Positions 37,085 to 50,300 of a DNA stretch of 64,000 nt are shown here, one piece after another (the first letter of the stretch is position 1; the number at the start of each line of letters is the position of its first letter). Both the position numbers and the translations under genes were made by a program. This DNA comes from Stercorarius parasiticus (Eukaryota > Chordata > Aves > Charadriiformes > Stercorariidae), in NCBI GenBank assembly GCA_013396915.1, contig VWZL01004378.1, positions 1 through 64,000 of the forward strand, in the 5' to 3' direction. The notes beneath the pieces were generated by a model that saw only the letters and a list, made by a program, of their open reading frames with translations, searched no databases and was not told the DNA's origin.

Positions 37085-37375
37085 GCCAGACATGTGAATA
37101 AAACCGAATACGCTCTGCTCTGCTGAACGCTGTATAGGGAAGATCAACTCAGCGGATGCAAAACACTAATGCATCAGCACTTGACATTCATTTATTTTCT
37201 GGTGCCTGCACAGGGGAGCTTCTCGCAGAATTGCACCGAGCGTGCTGATTCTGTTTCCTATTCGATCGCAAGAATACAGCAGTGGAGAAGGAAAATGAAG
37301 GTTGGAAATCATAGGCACTGGGAGTTGATGAGGCAGTCTAAATTATATTGGAAATGGTAGTAGGAAGGGCAGAGG
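37085..37375 (+). other. Intronic CpG cluster with exon-like flanks (unproven)
   Basis: About nine CpGs fall within 37100-37270, in contrast to the CpG-poor intron. A pyrimidine-rich stretch ending GCCTGCACAG at 37213 resembles a splice acceptor, and CAGAG-GTAAAG near 37370-37380 resembles a donor. The frame between (from 37169, 63 codons) hits a stop at 37358-37360 and has no CNTNAP5 similarity. Options are a noncoding alternative exon, a young repeat, or chance. Confidence 0.25.
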
Positions 37376-39597
37376 TAAAGAATGGAACATATTTTTTTGG
37401 GGAAAAAAAAAAAAGCAACATAAGAGTCTCTTTGCTATGTCTCTGCTTCCTTATATTCCGATCCTGTGATTTGTCTCTATGAGAGAATTCTTTACGTAAA
37501 ATCACACTTATTATGTCGTCCGATTAATGCAACTTTAACACTCACTTTCTCTGAGAAAAATTCAGTCTGTTAGAGGCTTCAACATATCCTAAGTGAAGTA
37601 GTGTGCTCTTGGCAAGGGTTAAGCAGACACCAGAACCACAGCGCTCAATTTGTTAGCCCCAACGTGCTCTGTAAGCAAGTTCTTTGGTAGCTTTAAATTG
37701 AGAAAAACACAGCTCTATATTAGTGATCCTTTCCTTCCCTTACTTTTGCTGCAGTCTCTTGCTTGTCTTGTAAGTGAATGAACTGCGAGCAAAAAATTCT
37801 GTCCATCTAAAATATAATTTGCTCTGCGTGATGCTGAATGAATAATTTATTGAGCTAACTGTTTGAGTAGAGCATGTCTAAGCACTTGATCAGATATCCT
37901 TGACTGCTTGGATGGGTGACAGGGAAAGCTGAATGAACTTTATTCCATCAGCTTTTGTGGTGGTGTAAACCTAAAAGTAGTGAAACTGTTAGACAGTCTA
38001 GCTCTACGTAGTCTCTCATGTGAGCCAGGATGCAGAGAAAATGACAGTTTGGCAAATAATTTATTTAATCAATCTTCTGCTTACTTTATTTTAAGCCTCT
38101 TTTTCTTTGTCTCTAATATACTTAACACTGCTCTCTGTATGTGAGATATCAGGTAGTTATTGAACATTTTTTTAAAATGTTGTGTGCTTACTTCTGGCAT
38201 TATTTGATGTGCTACATTTATCAGTGCAGGGGCAGCGTTTGTGCCAGTGCTGCTGTGTATTCTAAAATGCATGGCACACAAAAATTATCGATCCTTTCAA
38301 AAAGCCCAAATGATTTTTACCTTCACCTCAGGCTCTATTAGCAATGTGGAAAATTGAAAAGCGCTCTCAAGAAAAGACTAGCGTAAGATTGAAACTGCAA
38401 CCGAAGAGCTGTCAAGTGGAGAAGTACTTGTGAATTATAATGAGAATGATCTAAAGATGACATTATCCTTTAGGAGTTTGCTTAAATCTTCCCTCCTATC
38501 ATATGACTCACAAAGGTCCCTTAGAACAAACAAAACCAAAGTAAGAGCAGTTTTAGGAAATGTATTTAGAGGAGGTGCACATTAAATACAGAAGGGCTTA
38601 CAGTATGTTGTGCATCAGAGACAGGGTTGGAAGAGTGCCGAAGGAGAGCTCTGAACTATGAGACTGGCACAGGGGTCCAAGGTAGCTTCAGCAGAAGTTC
38701 TCTTGTATGCCTGCAAAAAGTTTGGTTTTGGTTTTTTTTTTTTTTTTACCCTCAAACTTGCTTTTTATGTATGTTGGATATTGCCTCCAAAACTTCTCAA
38801 GACTTTTCCCATTACACTTCCCCATATACTTATATCCAGGTAGATGTTTTACTCTGCTTCATATTTTTGATGGAAGGAGAGTCCATTTCTGATACTGGCT
38901 TTGGTTGTGCATTGAGTTTGGTGTTGCACGTGATCTGAGGTGAGATGAAACCTATTCCTTTCTGAAGGTTTCTCAAACACCTTTCATAGGGCAGCATGTT
39001 AACAGGTACGTTAGCATTCACTGGTAATAATATGAAGGAAAATACTATTACTGTGAGCTGTATGACTAGAGGGCCACATTTTGTCCACAGGACGCTGCTT
39101 CCCGGAACTGGTCATAAATACCACTCAACAGTATTTCAGGTGGAGGGAATTATTTTTTCCTTCAGGTTGCAGATATTTTTTCTGTGTATTGAACTCTTTC
39201 ATATAACTTTTGCTTTCTGAAAAAAAAAAAAAGGCAACACCAAACCCTGGCAGAAGATATAGAAAGCAGATTTTCATTTACCTTGATACCTAGAAGGAAT
39301 GCACTCACCTTTGACAAAACAAGTAGATTTTTTTTTTTTAATTGCTCCCCAGTTGACAGAGCGGATGAGAAATGCAATGAACACCAGGTTCAAAAGCATT
39401 TCTAGGATCAGAAGAATGATTCCATCAGAGCTGTACTTTGGTGCTACTAATACCACTTTCCTGGATATCTTCCAGGTTATATCTATTGAGGTTTGCTGCC
39501 AAAGGAAGCTATTTGGTTTTACTGTTGTCAGCACTGTGGAGACTGTGTGGATGCAGAAAGGCACACTAGATTTTTCTCAGCTTCCATGCATTTGAGA

Positions 39598-39618
39598 ATA
39601 TATATATGTGTGTGTGTA
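39598..39618. repeat. (TA)n(TG)n microsatellite
   Basis: Five TA units followed directly by about five TG units. Confidence 0.85.
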
Positions 39619-41910
39619 TTGCTAGCAATGAGCTATGCAAAGCAAGAGAGGCCTAGGCCTTTCCAGATGCGTAATCAGTATGCGAGCAACCAGTTAGAAA
39701 AAACTTACCTTAACTTGCAAGTTATCGTGCAGTCCACTGAGGAAAAATAAATGCAGAAAAAGGAGCAACCTTTACAACCATCGCTCTGAACACATCTCAA
39801 GTACCGATCCAGCCTTCTAACAGAGTTCAGTATTTTCTGGTGATGTTTCCTTCCCCCTCCCTCCTTACAAATGTGCACTTTATTCATGAGTAATACATGA
39901 ACTCGTGAAGCACCCATATTTAGACAGCTATAAATGGAATTAATTGAAACGTGATTGATAAAAGCTTGCCCAGACAGATGATATTACTAATTAAACTATG
40001 ATGCATTAGAAATACTGCAAATCAGTTTCATTTTACATCATTAAGTACCCCAGTCAAAATGTCCAGTAGTGACTGATTAGAGATGAGATTCCCATAGGAT
40101 CTCTGTTGGCTTTGATTTTACGTGGAAGAGGGACAGGGTCTGGCCATGGGTGTTTGCCTGGAAGGGAGACTTGGGAGGGATTTGGTGTTTGGTTTTTTCC
40201 TGTGCCTTGTTGAGTTATTTGGCACTTGTTTGCCAGACAGGGGGCAGTGGGTATACCAAGGAGGGGGCTACCTTGCCCTTCTCTTGAGGGTGCTGGACCT
40301 CGTGTCTCTCTCTGCACGGATGGACGGAGCAGCCTCATGGTGCTCTCTGTGTGCACACACAAATACATGTTACGAAAATAAATATTTTGGGTCTGAATTT
40401 TAGAATCAATGTCCCAGTAGATGTGAAGAATATGAATTGCTTCATCATCATCTTCGTTTGAAGAGGATCTTGAAGAAAAGACACCTTGTGTGTGTGTCTG
40501 TCTTGTTAGAAGTCTGGCTAGCAGTATTTGCTCTGATAAGTTATAATACTGAATAAACGTGGTTGAGAACTGGCATTTATCTAATTACCAAAGCTTAGAA
40601 AGATGCCTTGTTTAAGGAAGTTTTTTAGATGGCTGAGATCATCTAAGTGCAGCTTTTTTTTTTTTACTTCGAATTATTGTAACTATTTTTAAATTAAAGG
40701 CAGGGTTCCTGCACACTGCATTACGATGTATGTGAGATAAAACCTTTCATTTTGTTGAGATAAGCAGCGCTTTTTAAATACTGTCTGCCCTCAGCACAGT
40801 GTTTTACCCCTCACGTTACTCTTCATTCCCTGATATGGAGTAAGTGCCACTGTTCTAAAATACACCGTCTCCTTTTCAGAGGGCAACAGGACACTAATCT
40901 CCTATTCAGAAAGCTCAATAAAGCACCCTCTTTAGACATTAAATTCCATATTAGGACATAATCTCAAGATCAGGGAAAAATAAGGTCTTCTTGCCAGGTT
41001 GTATCTTATCACTTGGGGAAGCCATTATCAGGGTAAATGGATAGTGTGGTAATTACATTTCTGAAACCTTCCCCCAGTAGAAAATTGTTTTTCCCTGATT
41101 AAAACCTGGTTATCCTGATACAGGCTTGGTGCTTGGAAATAATTCTGAAACAGCTGCCAGCAGCTGTATCATTTCATCTTCCATTTTCAGGCCACTTTAA
41201 ATCATGTTCATTGTCAGGACTCTTTCAAATCCTACTGTGTTGCCTAAAAACAATGAATTTCACAATCCTGAAGGATCAATATGCATGATTTTCTCATGAC
41301 CTGTGAAGTGTGGCTTGACAGCAGCGTTGGAGGCTGGTTGTTGTCCTGACTGTGTGCTTTGGAGGAGGAAAGAGAGGGGATGGCTCTTCCCTGCAGCACA
41401 GCTGAGACAGCTGGACCGAAGGCAAGGAGAGGGACGAGCGGCAGAGAACCTGCTGGGGAAGCACGGTCATGTATCTGCAAATATCACAGGCCACTAGAAG
41501 AGCAGTTATCAGACACACAGACATACCCTAATGGGAATACAGGCTTTTTCTAGGGACCTAGAGAAGACAGTGAAAAAAACATTTGTAACACAGAGGTTGC
41601 TAAAGTTTGCGTTATGTGCTGGACTGACAACAGGCCTAAGGAAATAACCTGTCCATTTAGGATGCTGTGGAAGCATGGGGAGATCTGTTAGACACAATCT
41701 CTTAAGTTTTCTTTACTTTAAAAAGTTCTTTGTTCTAATTTAGCTGCAAACAAAAAGGTTTCTTTCAGGCTGGAAGCCCAGTTGGGATTGTGGAGATACT
41801 TCAAGGAGAAGAGGCAGGCATGGCACGCTTCCAGGTCCACCTCTGGCCTCACCATGGTGGCATCCTGTTGGAGTAGCTTTACCAAGGCTGTGCATGGAGA
41901 CTTTGACCTT

Positions 41911-42068
41911 AGAATCATAGAATCTGTTAGGTTGGAAGGGACCTTTAAAGGTCATCTAGTCCAACCCCCCTGCAGTAAGCAGAGACTTCTTCAATTAGAT
42001 CAGGTTGCTCAGAGACTCATCAAGCCTGGCCTTAAATGTCTCCAGGGATGACGCCTCTACCACCTTGC
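41911..42068 (-). mobile_element. CR1 LINE 3' end, short truncated copy
   Basis: Read on the minus strand, this shows the end of ORF2 as VVEASSLETFKARLDE followed by SLSNLI and a stop (complement of 41995-41997). A CR1 3' UTR follows, including the diagnostic stretch GACCTTTAAAGGTCCCTTCC and terminal GATTCTATGATTCT. Only about 158 bases are recognisable; the sequence beyond 42068 no longer aligns. The ORF2 ending (DESLSNLI) differs from the DGALSNLV of the copies at 1-374 and 42597-43066, so this is a different CR1 subfamily. 5' truncation is the norm for CR1 inserts. Confidence 0.92.
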
Positions 42069-42596
42069 TTGGTTTTAAAAGCCTCATGGGCCTATGTCTT
42101 CGCACATGTTTGTCATGATCCTCCTCTGAATTCCTGCGTGTCCCATCCTGCTGTTACATCTTTTCAGTAGTCAGGATTGAACTGCTGAAGATGGGCCCTG
42201 CCCTTGTCTGTAGAGACCAGCACGGAGGGGGTGGAAATGCAAAGAAAGGGTGAGGGGCATGGGGCTCTGGCCGGGCTGGCAGCTGTCACACCGCTCCCTA
42301 GTAATTTCCTTGTGTAATAGTTCCCGCATCACAAAAATCAGCATCAGCCATGCCCGAGGGACACCCTTGTCCGCTTGTCTTCTCTGCCAAGGTGAAGCTT
42401 TTTCTTTTTAGCTGCAGACATTATTTCAAGATAAAATCTTTATTTTAAACGGCTTTGCTGCTAATTGGTGTTGAATGTGCATACACCAGGGATGACCGGA
42501 GAAATACAAAGGGGTTTCTCCTGTCAGAATATATGCTGGCTTTTATTTTTAGGCACATTCTCCATGTCTGTTCATGCCTCTCTCTCATTCACACGC
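42069..42596. other. Intronic spacer between two CR1 copies
   Basis: About 530 bases of unique-looking sequence, slightly GC-richer around 42180-42300. No gene or known element recognised. The first part could contain unrecognisably decayed CR1 sequence. Confidence 0.6.
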
Positions 42597-43066
42597 AGAA
42601 TCATAGAAGTGTTTGGGTTAGAAGGGACTTTAAAGCTCATCTGGTTCCAACCGCCCTGCCGTGAGCAGGGACACCTCCCACTAGACCAGGTTGCTCAAAG
42701 CCCCATCCAGCCTGGCCTTGAACACTTCCAGGGGCATCCACAACTTCTCTGGGCAACCTGTTCCAGCGTCTCACCACCCTCACAGTAAAGAATTTCTTCC
42801 CAATATCTAATCTAAATTTCCTGTTACCCCTTGTCCTATCACTCCACTGCCTGATAAAGAGTCCCTCCCCATCTTTCCTGTAGGGGCCCCCTTTAGGTAC
42901 TGGAAGGCCGCTACAAGGTCTGCCTGGAGCCTTCTCTTCTCCAGGCTGAACAACCCCAGCTCTCTCAGTTTGTCTTCATAGCAGAGGAGCTCCAGCCCTC
43001 TGATCATCTTTGTGGCGCTCTGCTGGACCCGTTCCAACAGGTCCATGTCCTCCTTATGCTGAGGAC
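42597..43066 (-). mobile_element. CR1 LINE 3' end with broken ORF2 remnant
   Basis: On the minus strand an ORF2 remnant begins near 43066. The open frame 43046-42807 contains MDLLERVQQSATKMIRGLEL, the [14 protein letters not shown] motif and AAFQYLKG, typical of CR1. Downstream the reading is shifted: the pieces [11 protein letters not shown] and [14 protein letters not shown] lie in another frame, an apparent five-base TTAGA duplication creates a stop, and a few bases are missing after VVDAP. The expected terminal TAG is at 42683-42681, followed by a CR1 3' UTR ending in GATTCT. It is a dead 5'-truncated copy of about 470 bases, inserted antisense to CNTNAP5. Confidence 0.95.
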
Positions 43067-44228
43067 ATCTCCTTTAGTATGAATGTAAACAATACAATAT
43101 GAATATTCATAATAATATGAACAGGAGTAGGCAGAGGTACTGTACATAGTTTTCCTCAGTATTAAAGCTGAAATGTTATTAGAATTTAAAAGAGGTTTTA
43201 GGTCAGAGTTTGGGCTTTAGTTAGGAGATTGAGGAGTTGCATGTGTTGTGGTTCAGTGAAATTGACCCAACCAAGTGTATGGGGGAAAACACCGCGTTAA
43301 GATTTCACAGGTCATGGTGTAAGACAGACTCATACTTCAAGGTCACTTCAATGTCTGATCTTTCCAGTGGCTTTCTTTTAGGGTCAAGAAAGCAGAATTT
43401 CTTAATTCAACACCTGATGTCTCCGATTGCATTGTTGTTAGTTTGACAAGAATTAAATCACAAAAATAAAATTCTACAGATTTCCATTGCAAGCTAAAGA
43501 GTCTGCCTCAATGAGAACTACTAACATGGGCAAAAGTTCTCATTACTATAAAACCCACCATGTTCCTAGCTCTGCTCTTAGCCTTTGCTTTTGTAGCTGT
43601 ATGAGGAAATTTATCTTCTAGAACAAATAAATAAAACGCAATGGCAAGAAGATACTTAATGCATAGCTTTAGCTTAATGAGATTTAAAATCTTTGATCCA
43701 GTAGTCGTAAAACACGAAGGGAAAAAAGGACGCTAGAGAACACCAGTGATAACGGATGCCGTGCTTTGATGCAGTTGCCCTTGGGACTGTTTCTCTTGCT
43801 TTCTCAACATCCTGAATTTCAAAACGTGATGGGAAAACAAAGGGGGAAAAATTTTCATGTTGAATTTTTGCTAATTTGTAAAGGCCAAAGCCTAACTAAT
43901 GTATATTTCTCACTACAGTGCCTCAGCGAGTTCACGGGGCTGTTCATTCAAAAGGTTCATTAGGGACCTAATCCATCTCTCATGCCACTGTTGTAATGAA
44001 AGTAAGAATTACAAGGACAATGAGATTTTCTTCATTTAGGTGAAAACGGTGCAGGGCTATTAAAACGCTCACCATCCTAATTAAGTTGTGGAAAAAATAT
44101 GGGTAGAATCTTCATGGCATTTACATTAATTGCACTTAGACTGTGGCTAGTAATAATGGTTTCATTAATGAAAAAGTAGTTTTAGAACAATATATAGGAA
44201 GCTGCCATTAGATGGAAGGCTACTGCAT

Positions 44229-44246
44229 TATTTTTATTTATTTATT
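44229..44246. repeat. (TTTA)n short repeat
   Basis: Three to four TTTA/TTTTA units. Confidence 0.7.
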
Positions 44247-44357
44247 AGCTGGTTAGCCATAAAATGAATCCTATAGTGATGGCACGTAGACAAAGGCTGA
44301 CTTTATGCAAGTTCACTGATATTTTACACAATATAGAGTTTTAATTGAATTTCTCCC

Positions 44358-44381
44358 TCTTTTTTTTTTTTTGTGTGTGTG
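44358..44381. repeat. T-run followed by (TG)n
   Basis: About 13 T then five TG units, followed by GGGG and an A-run. Confidence 0.8.
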
Positions 44382-47300
44382 GGGAAAAAACACCTTCACA
44401 AGTGAAAGAATGAGACATACAGGAGGAAAAAAACCTATCTTCAGTATGATGAAGTTCGTGGTTATAACCCAAAAAATGATAGGTTATTTTCTTTCTTCCT
44501 CTCAAACTGTATTACGACAGCGGCAGATTTCATGAAAATCTAAGATTCTTGATTGAATGTATCAAGTTTTGCTTCAGAGTCTGCATTTGGGGGCTTTGTA
44601 TGTCTGCCAGTGAGGGCTTTTCGAGAACCCATCTGGGTTGCTCTGGACAAACGGGAGTGATTTATGAAGGAAGCTTTGAAATGTTAAATACATATTTCAT
44701 GCATTACAGGAAGGTGTGAGCTGCCTCTTGATGGAGGTGGGAAGCACACTTAGTCTTTATTGCCCATTTGACATACTCACATTACCACACAGATATTAGC
44801 TAATCATTTTCGTAACTCTAAGGTAAATTAATAAATGTTGTTAATCCCGTTTTTATACAGGAGGAAATGGATGAATTGCCTTGACCCTTGTGAAAAAGGA
44901 GGGGCAGAGTCAGGAACAGAATCTCAGTTATTACTCACACATAACCTCCCATCAGGTTTTTTTAGTTCATCATTACCATCTAATGCACTGAACAGACATT
45001 CATAAGGTAAACAGCTGTGTCAGCTGGAAGCATAAGCACCTTTTTTTTTTATGAGCCCCTCTGCCGGACGCCGCCTTTCTCACAGTTGTGCTGCTGGAGG
45101 GATTTGGGAGAGCTTTTCCTTCGCCACACTGGGACAAACTGTCCAGGTTTACTGAGCTCCTTGGAGCAGGACCTGTTGACTTGGTCTAGAGCAGACTACA
45201 GGGGAGGTGCAAGCTCCTTTTTGCCCGATATGGGAGAGGTAATGTACAGATGGCAAGTATTGACAGGTTGTGGGGATGAATGGCGTCTTCAGCCAATGAG
45301 GCTTAGAAGAGGTTATTTGTCTACAGCATGAGAAACAAACCCAGTAGGTAAAATGCACAATTCTAAAGAATTCAGTATTTTCAATTAAACTAGTAGAGGT
45401 TTTTGATATATGAATGATTGTCTCCTAGTCAAAATACATGCATCAGATTATCCTGAGGGACCTGCTCTGCAGTACAGCCCTGGTACCCTTGCACAAGGGA
45501 TCCCCATCCAGTTAATAGGTGCTTTAGATATGCTTTGTTGTAGCCAAACAATAAATACGACCCTGCTTTGGTGGATGTTTGACTTCAGCTTATTTTTGAG
45601 GAACGTGTACATTCAAATTATTGGGTGATAAGTGTGATTCTTTTCTAATGACTTCTTAAAAACTTCACATTACCTGTAATTAACAAACTTATTAACAGGT
45701 ACTCTTGTTCCAACACTCAGTCTAGTCAGTGTGAGAAGTAGCAATGCACTGAGTGTCTGTTTTAATTTATTTTCCTAGGTTTGTAGTGACACAACCTCCC
45801 CTATTTGCTTTTTTGGTCTTAACTGTATTAATGGGAGTTACTGTTCCTAGGAAGAAGAGATGGTATATTTTTAAGACAGACTCATGACAGTTCAGTAGAG
45901 GCGAGTTTTGGGAAGATACAGAGATTAAGCTCTGCTCCAGTTATGTCTGTCTTTAAATTCAGAGCCAGCTCACTCAGTTGGAAAGTCATGATGATATTTA
46001 CTAAGTTTAGTTTGTAAATTTTGCAAATGAGACATTCAGTGTGAAGATAGAAAAGTAGCCACATCTGGCACCATTAGAATTCTGAGTGGCTTTCAGGATA
46101 GATGATGTATATAACAATTTGAGTGAGAAAAACACTGTGTAAATGCACAGTAAATTAACTACGTGCTCAAACAACAGTGGGATAGGATCTATCCTGCTGG
46201 CCCCTGAGAAGTCCCTCCTTAGATTGGTTATATATTTACTGATATGAAGGGCCTTTGAGGGGTCTTACCACCTGTTACTGATAATCTCATGGGTTTTGCT
46301 TTCGTAGCACATCAAAGGCAAGAAGGGAGATCAAACAATGCCAAACATCTCTTCTCTGTTACTGAGGTCTTTTATATCTGTGATTACCTCTCTTCAGTCA
46401 TTTTGATGTTATGGACTAGGTGTCTGAAGCAGCTACCGTTATGTCTGGAATTGACAACAAATTGTTGATTGAAGAACATCTATGCAAGAGTCCCAGTTCC
46501 CTTCTCTCACACTGCTCTAACTGTAAATAGACAAGTGCATTCTAGGGCTTCTGTATTTGCTTTTGGGTTTCAACTGTAGACGTGGAACTGCAAACTCGCT
46601 TCCACAGAGCACAGAACTAGTTGCTTTCTGCTGCCTTTTTATTTTCTTAGCTGCCTCTTGGTACTCCTCTGCAGCTGATAGACTTTTCTGACCTAAGTAT
46701 AGCAAAAGGCAACAAGTTGATCCCACCAATACTATCAATAAATTGGTCAGAAAATGGGAGGAAGTATCTTAAGAAATACATATTGCCTCTTCATTCGGAT
46801 AATTATCTATTAGATTTTTGTGCTTTTAAGACTCCAAAACTCCTGCTTCCTGCTGCCTAGTTTAGGGATAGTTCAAATCATGAGAGAGGCTGTGCTGTTG
46901 GGATATCCAAAGACACTGATGCCTTGAGCAATCCAGAGGAGATTCTCTTTCAGAATCATTCTCATTTTTGACCTGTGTTTCCTCCTATATCAGAATCTCA
47001 TAATTAATACATCCTATGCATCTTTTCAGATTTTTTGGGGTCATGCACTTTTCAGGCAATTGTATGTGTAACTTTGAGATAGGCAAAAGATTGGCAGCAA
47101 GTGCCTCTCTTGGGAGTTTCCTTTCTTCCCTAATTTCATTTCCTCTTTCCTGAATGCAGTTATTCAAGCTGCATGGTAAGGATTAAATTTATCCTTTTGA
47201 TATTTCCATGTCCTGCAGCAACATAATTAAGATGGCATTGCTATATTCATGGTGTGTTCAGTGGAAAATCCACCATGATCTTGAACAGTATGTTATGTGT

Positions 47301-50300
47301 GGGTTGACTTCATTCAGGGAATTTAAATTGGATCCATTTCACATAACTGCATATGGCAAATAATTCAATGTAAAAATAAACATCTTGTCCATGTAAATAC
47401 CACTCATTTCAACTGACTCTTATTTTCATGTTTCTTCAGAGCAATTACTGCCTGTCAAGTTGTTGTGTATATATATTTCCTGCTGTCTTGGAAAAAAACC
47501 CAATGTGTTTCTTAGCTTTAATTTCTATTGCACTTTTAGCAGGGAAGTCTCTTTATGTTACAGTTATAGATAAGGACTAGCAATAGAATGAAAATAAATT
47601 TTGTAATTCAGATTTATTAGTAAAGTCAGATTAATTAGCAATATGCAGAGCTCATTTGGAAAACTAGAAAGTTTGGAAGTTTAATAGGGAGTTATTAACC
47701 AGTATCATTCCTTCCTTAAAATGTCAGAGGGAGGAAAAGTACAAAATGCACACCAGGAAAATAATTGCACAGAGTCTATGTGACTGACTTCATAACTATG
47801 AAAATTATTAGCGTGAAACAGTCATACAGGGCTTATCAATAAGAAATAGTGCCAAAACTCAAAAAGGTGCAAACGATTTCTGAATCAAGCACAACTGCAC
47901 AATCATCTGAAATTGCCACATCTTCTTATAGTAGTTTTTTGCCACTGCCTAACTGCTGGTGAACATCGGTTATAAATACAGGAGTTCCCTTTTGAAGTTG
48001 CAGTTATCCTGATCCATGAAACAAACAGCACCACAGATGATCCAGCAGAGCCACATTTGTGCTTTCAGCTCTGCTCTTGCACTGTGTCAATAAGGTATTG
48101 ACGTTTTTTCCCCACAAAGTTATTTGTTTTTCTCTTAGTGGATAACACAACTGAGAAATAATCCAGCATGGCTACATTCTGTATTTTTGATGGAAAAGAC
48201 CCTCTGTGCATTAAGAAAAAGTATATTTTTGAATTAAGTAGCTAACTTAAAAAAAATAAATAAAATTTATCTTTCTTCCTTACGCTGTGTTACCTCTCTT
48301 TACAGTGACTGAAGTGAGCGTAAAATATTCCACTAGCAATCAGTCTTGTCAGTTAAAATCCAAAAAGACATGCTCATTCATAAATTTCAGTGATGTTTAT
48401 ATTCTTTTTACAGTCTTATTAAATATGAATCTGTAGAACATTACGTCAGATCAAAGATGGAGCTTCTGAAAGAGGTTGATCACCAGAAAGTAGACACAAC
48501 TTTGTAGCTGTTAGAACTTATGGACAAACCTATGAGTGGAGCTATCTTTGACCTAACTAGCTATCATACATAAAATCAATTTGAGAAACTGTAATAAGTA
48601 CAGAGGAAGAGAAACAGATCTGGAATAAGGAGATCCATGAAATTCAAAATGGTGTAGTGAGGGAGAAATGACCAGGAAGATTATTTTCTGTGCTATCAAG
48701 AAAGTAATTTACAAGAGTTAAAGGCCTTATGATAATTTCCATTATCTCTAGATGATTAGGTACACATTCTAACATATTATGAAACCATCTATCAGTGTCA
48801 CCAAGGAGAACATAACATATTCTTACAATGAAATATATAGCTAGTTGTGCACCGACTTCAGTGGAGCTGAAGGAACAAACTCATGTTTGGAATATGATCA
48901 TTTTGCTCCATAAATAATCAAATACCATGTTTCACAGCCAAAATGAATCACTGCAGGAGTGTGAAAATTTCTTCCCCCCATATATATTAATGCAGATGTG
49001 TTTCAGAATCATTACTCAGGTGGTTAGGACGGGTTATGGAACTACAAGAATCAGTAGCTCAACCTAACAAAGCACAACTGAGCAGTAGATTTCTACAGAA
49101 GTATCTGCTAACTGAAGATGACTTAATTTACCTGCAGACTGCAGACCTCAAGCTACATGGTTATATCAGGAAAGGAAGGCAAGGAAAGTAAGAGGGAAAG
49201 AATGGAAAATCCTGACCTTTATCAGGAATAAGTGCAAGTGAAAGAAAAATAAAGTTCTAACCTTTAAAATAATTCCAAACGTCTCCAGCCAACAGCAGCA
49301 ACAAGCTCTTAGTTGTAGGGAAGAGAGCAAGTATTCAGTACCTTAGAAAGTAGAAGGGAAAGGAACCTGCAGAATGATAAACCATGGAATGAATAATTAC
49401 AGTTGGAAATTTTCCTTCTGAAGAATGACGGTTTTGGCCAACTGAAGCTGCAAGTGTCTTTTCCCTTTGCCTCCATTCTATCTCATAAATATCAGATATA
49501 ATATTTGGGAGCCGAGCAAGCTAAGAAGTACATGTATGAGCATGTGCACATAGGGTTAATTACCATAATTTCTATATAAATTAGGTAAAAATACCCTTAA
49601 AAAAATTCCTATAACACATATATAGAACAAGCTGGGAACAACAAAACATACTGCGAATGAAATGCATTCAGGATATACTTGCTGTAGCCTGTTGACAATA
49701 TCACTTAGCATTTCAGCCTTTGTGATTCTTTTCAGTGGATTCACTTTTTTCACCTCATTCTCATCATTTTAAGACTGACTGAATGAACTTTTTAATATTC
49801 TGTGCTGTTTTGTATATTCTATATGTTCAAAATATCCTTGTGTGAGAGTTTTTTTTCAATGAAAAGTAAAGTTTCCCGGAAGCTCATCTTTATAATTTTC
49901 TTTCTGCAGGAACAGTAAATGAAGTGTTTTGTTCAAAATGCTTCACATCTATTAAATACTCAGATAGGACATGCTTTGGGGCATCACAGAATTGGATTTT
50001 TCAGGAACTTAGCGTGCTTATTCTCTTACTTGAATCAGGGTTTCTGTATCAGTTATGTCCCTCATGATGTACTGCTGTCTCCTTCCTTTCTGATCCCACC
50101 ACAGAGCATCATGAAAGATGAACTTTGAACAGGGACAAAGAAAGAATCCCACAACAACTCAGAGTGGTATAGTTTGATGTGGAGGAGAGAAAATAAACCA
50201 GTGCTGCTACATTTCTCTGCTTGACGTTTCCTGTTCTGTGAAAAAGCTTGGCTTTCTTGTGTAATGTTTATTTGGAATGGAATAACAAAATTTTAGAATT

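Larger units (their letters stand above)
17661..41910 (+). other. CNTNAP5 intron 1, 5' portion; no exon seen
   Basis: AT-rich intronic DNA with scattered short frames on both strands and none resembling CNTNAP5 domains. It holds the microsatellites, pyrimidine tracts and small repeats listed separately, a 21-bp tandem duplication at 19725-19766, a CpG cluster with weak exon-like flanks at 37085-37375, and another CpG-bearing patch at about 33720-33910. Apart from these I see nothing assignable. Conserved enhancers may be present but cannot be recognised without alignment. Confidence 0.65.

Noticed and set aside
45017..45331. 104-codon plus-strand ORF
   Set aside because: No recognisable domain, contains a T-run-encoded Phe stretch, and lacks gene context.
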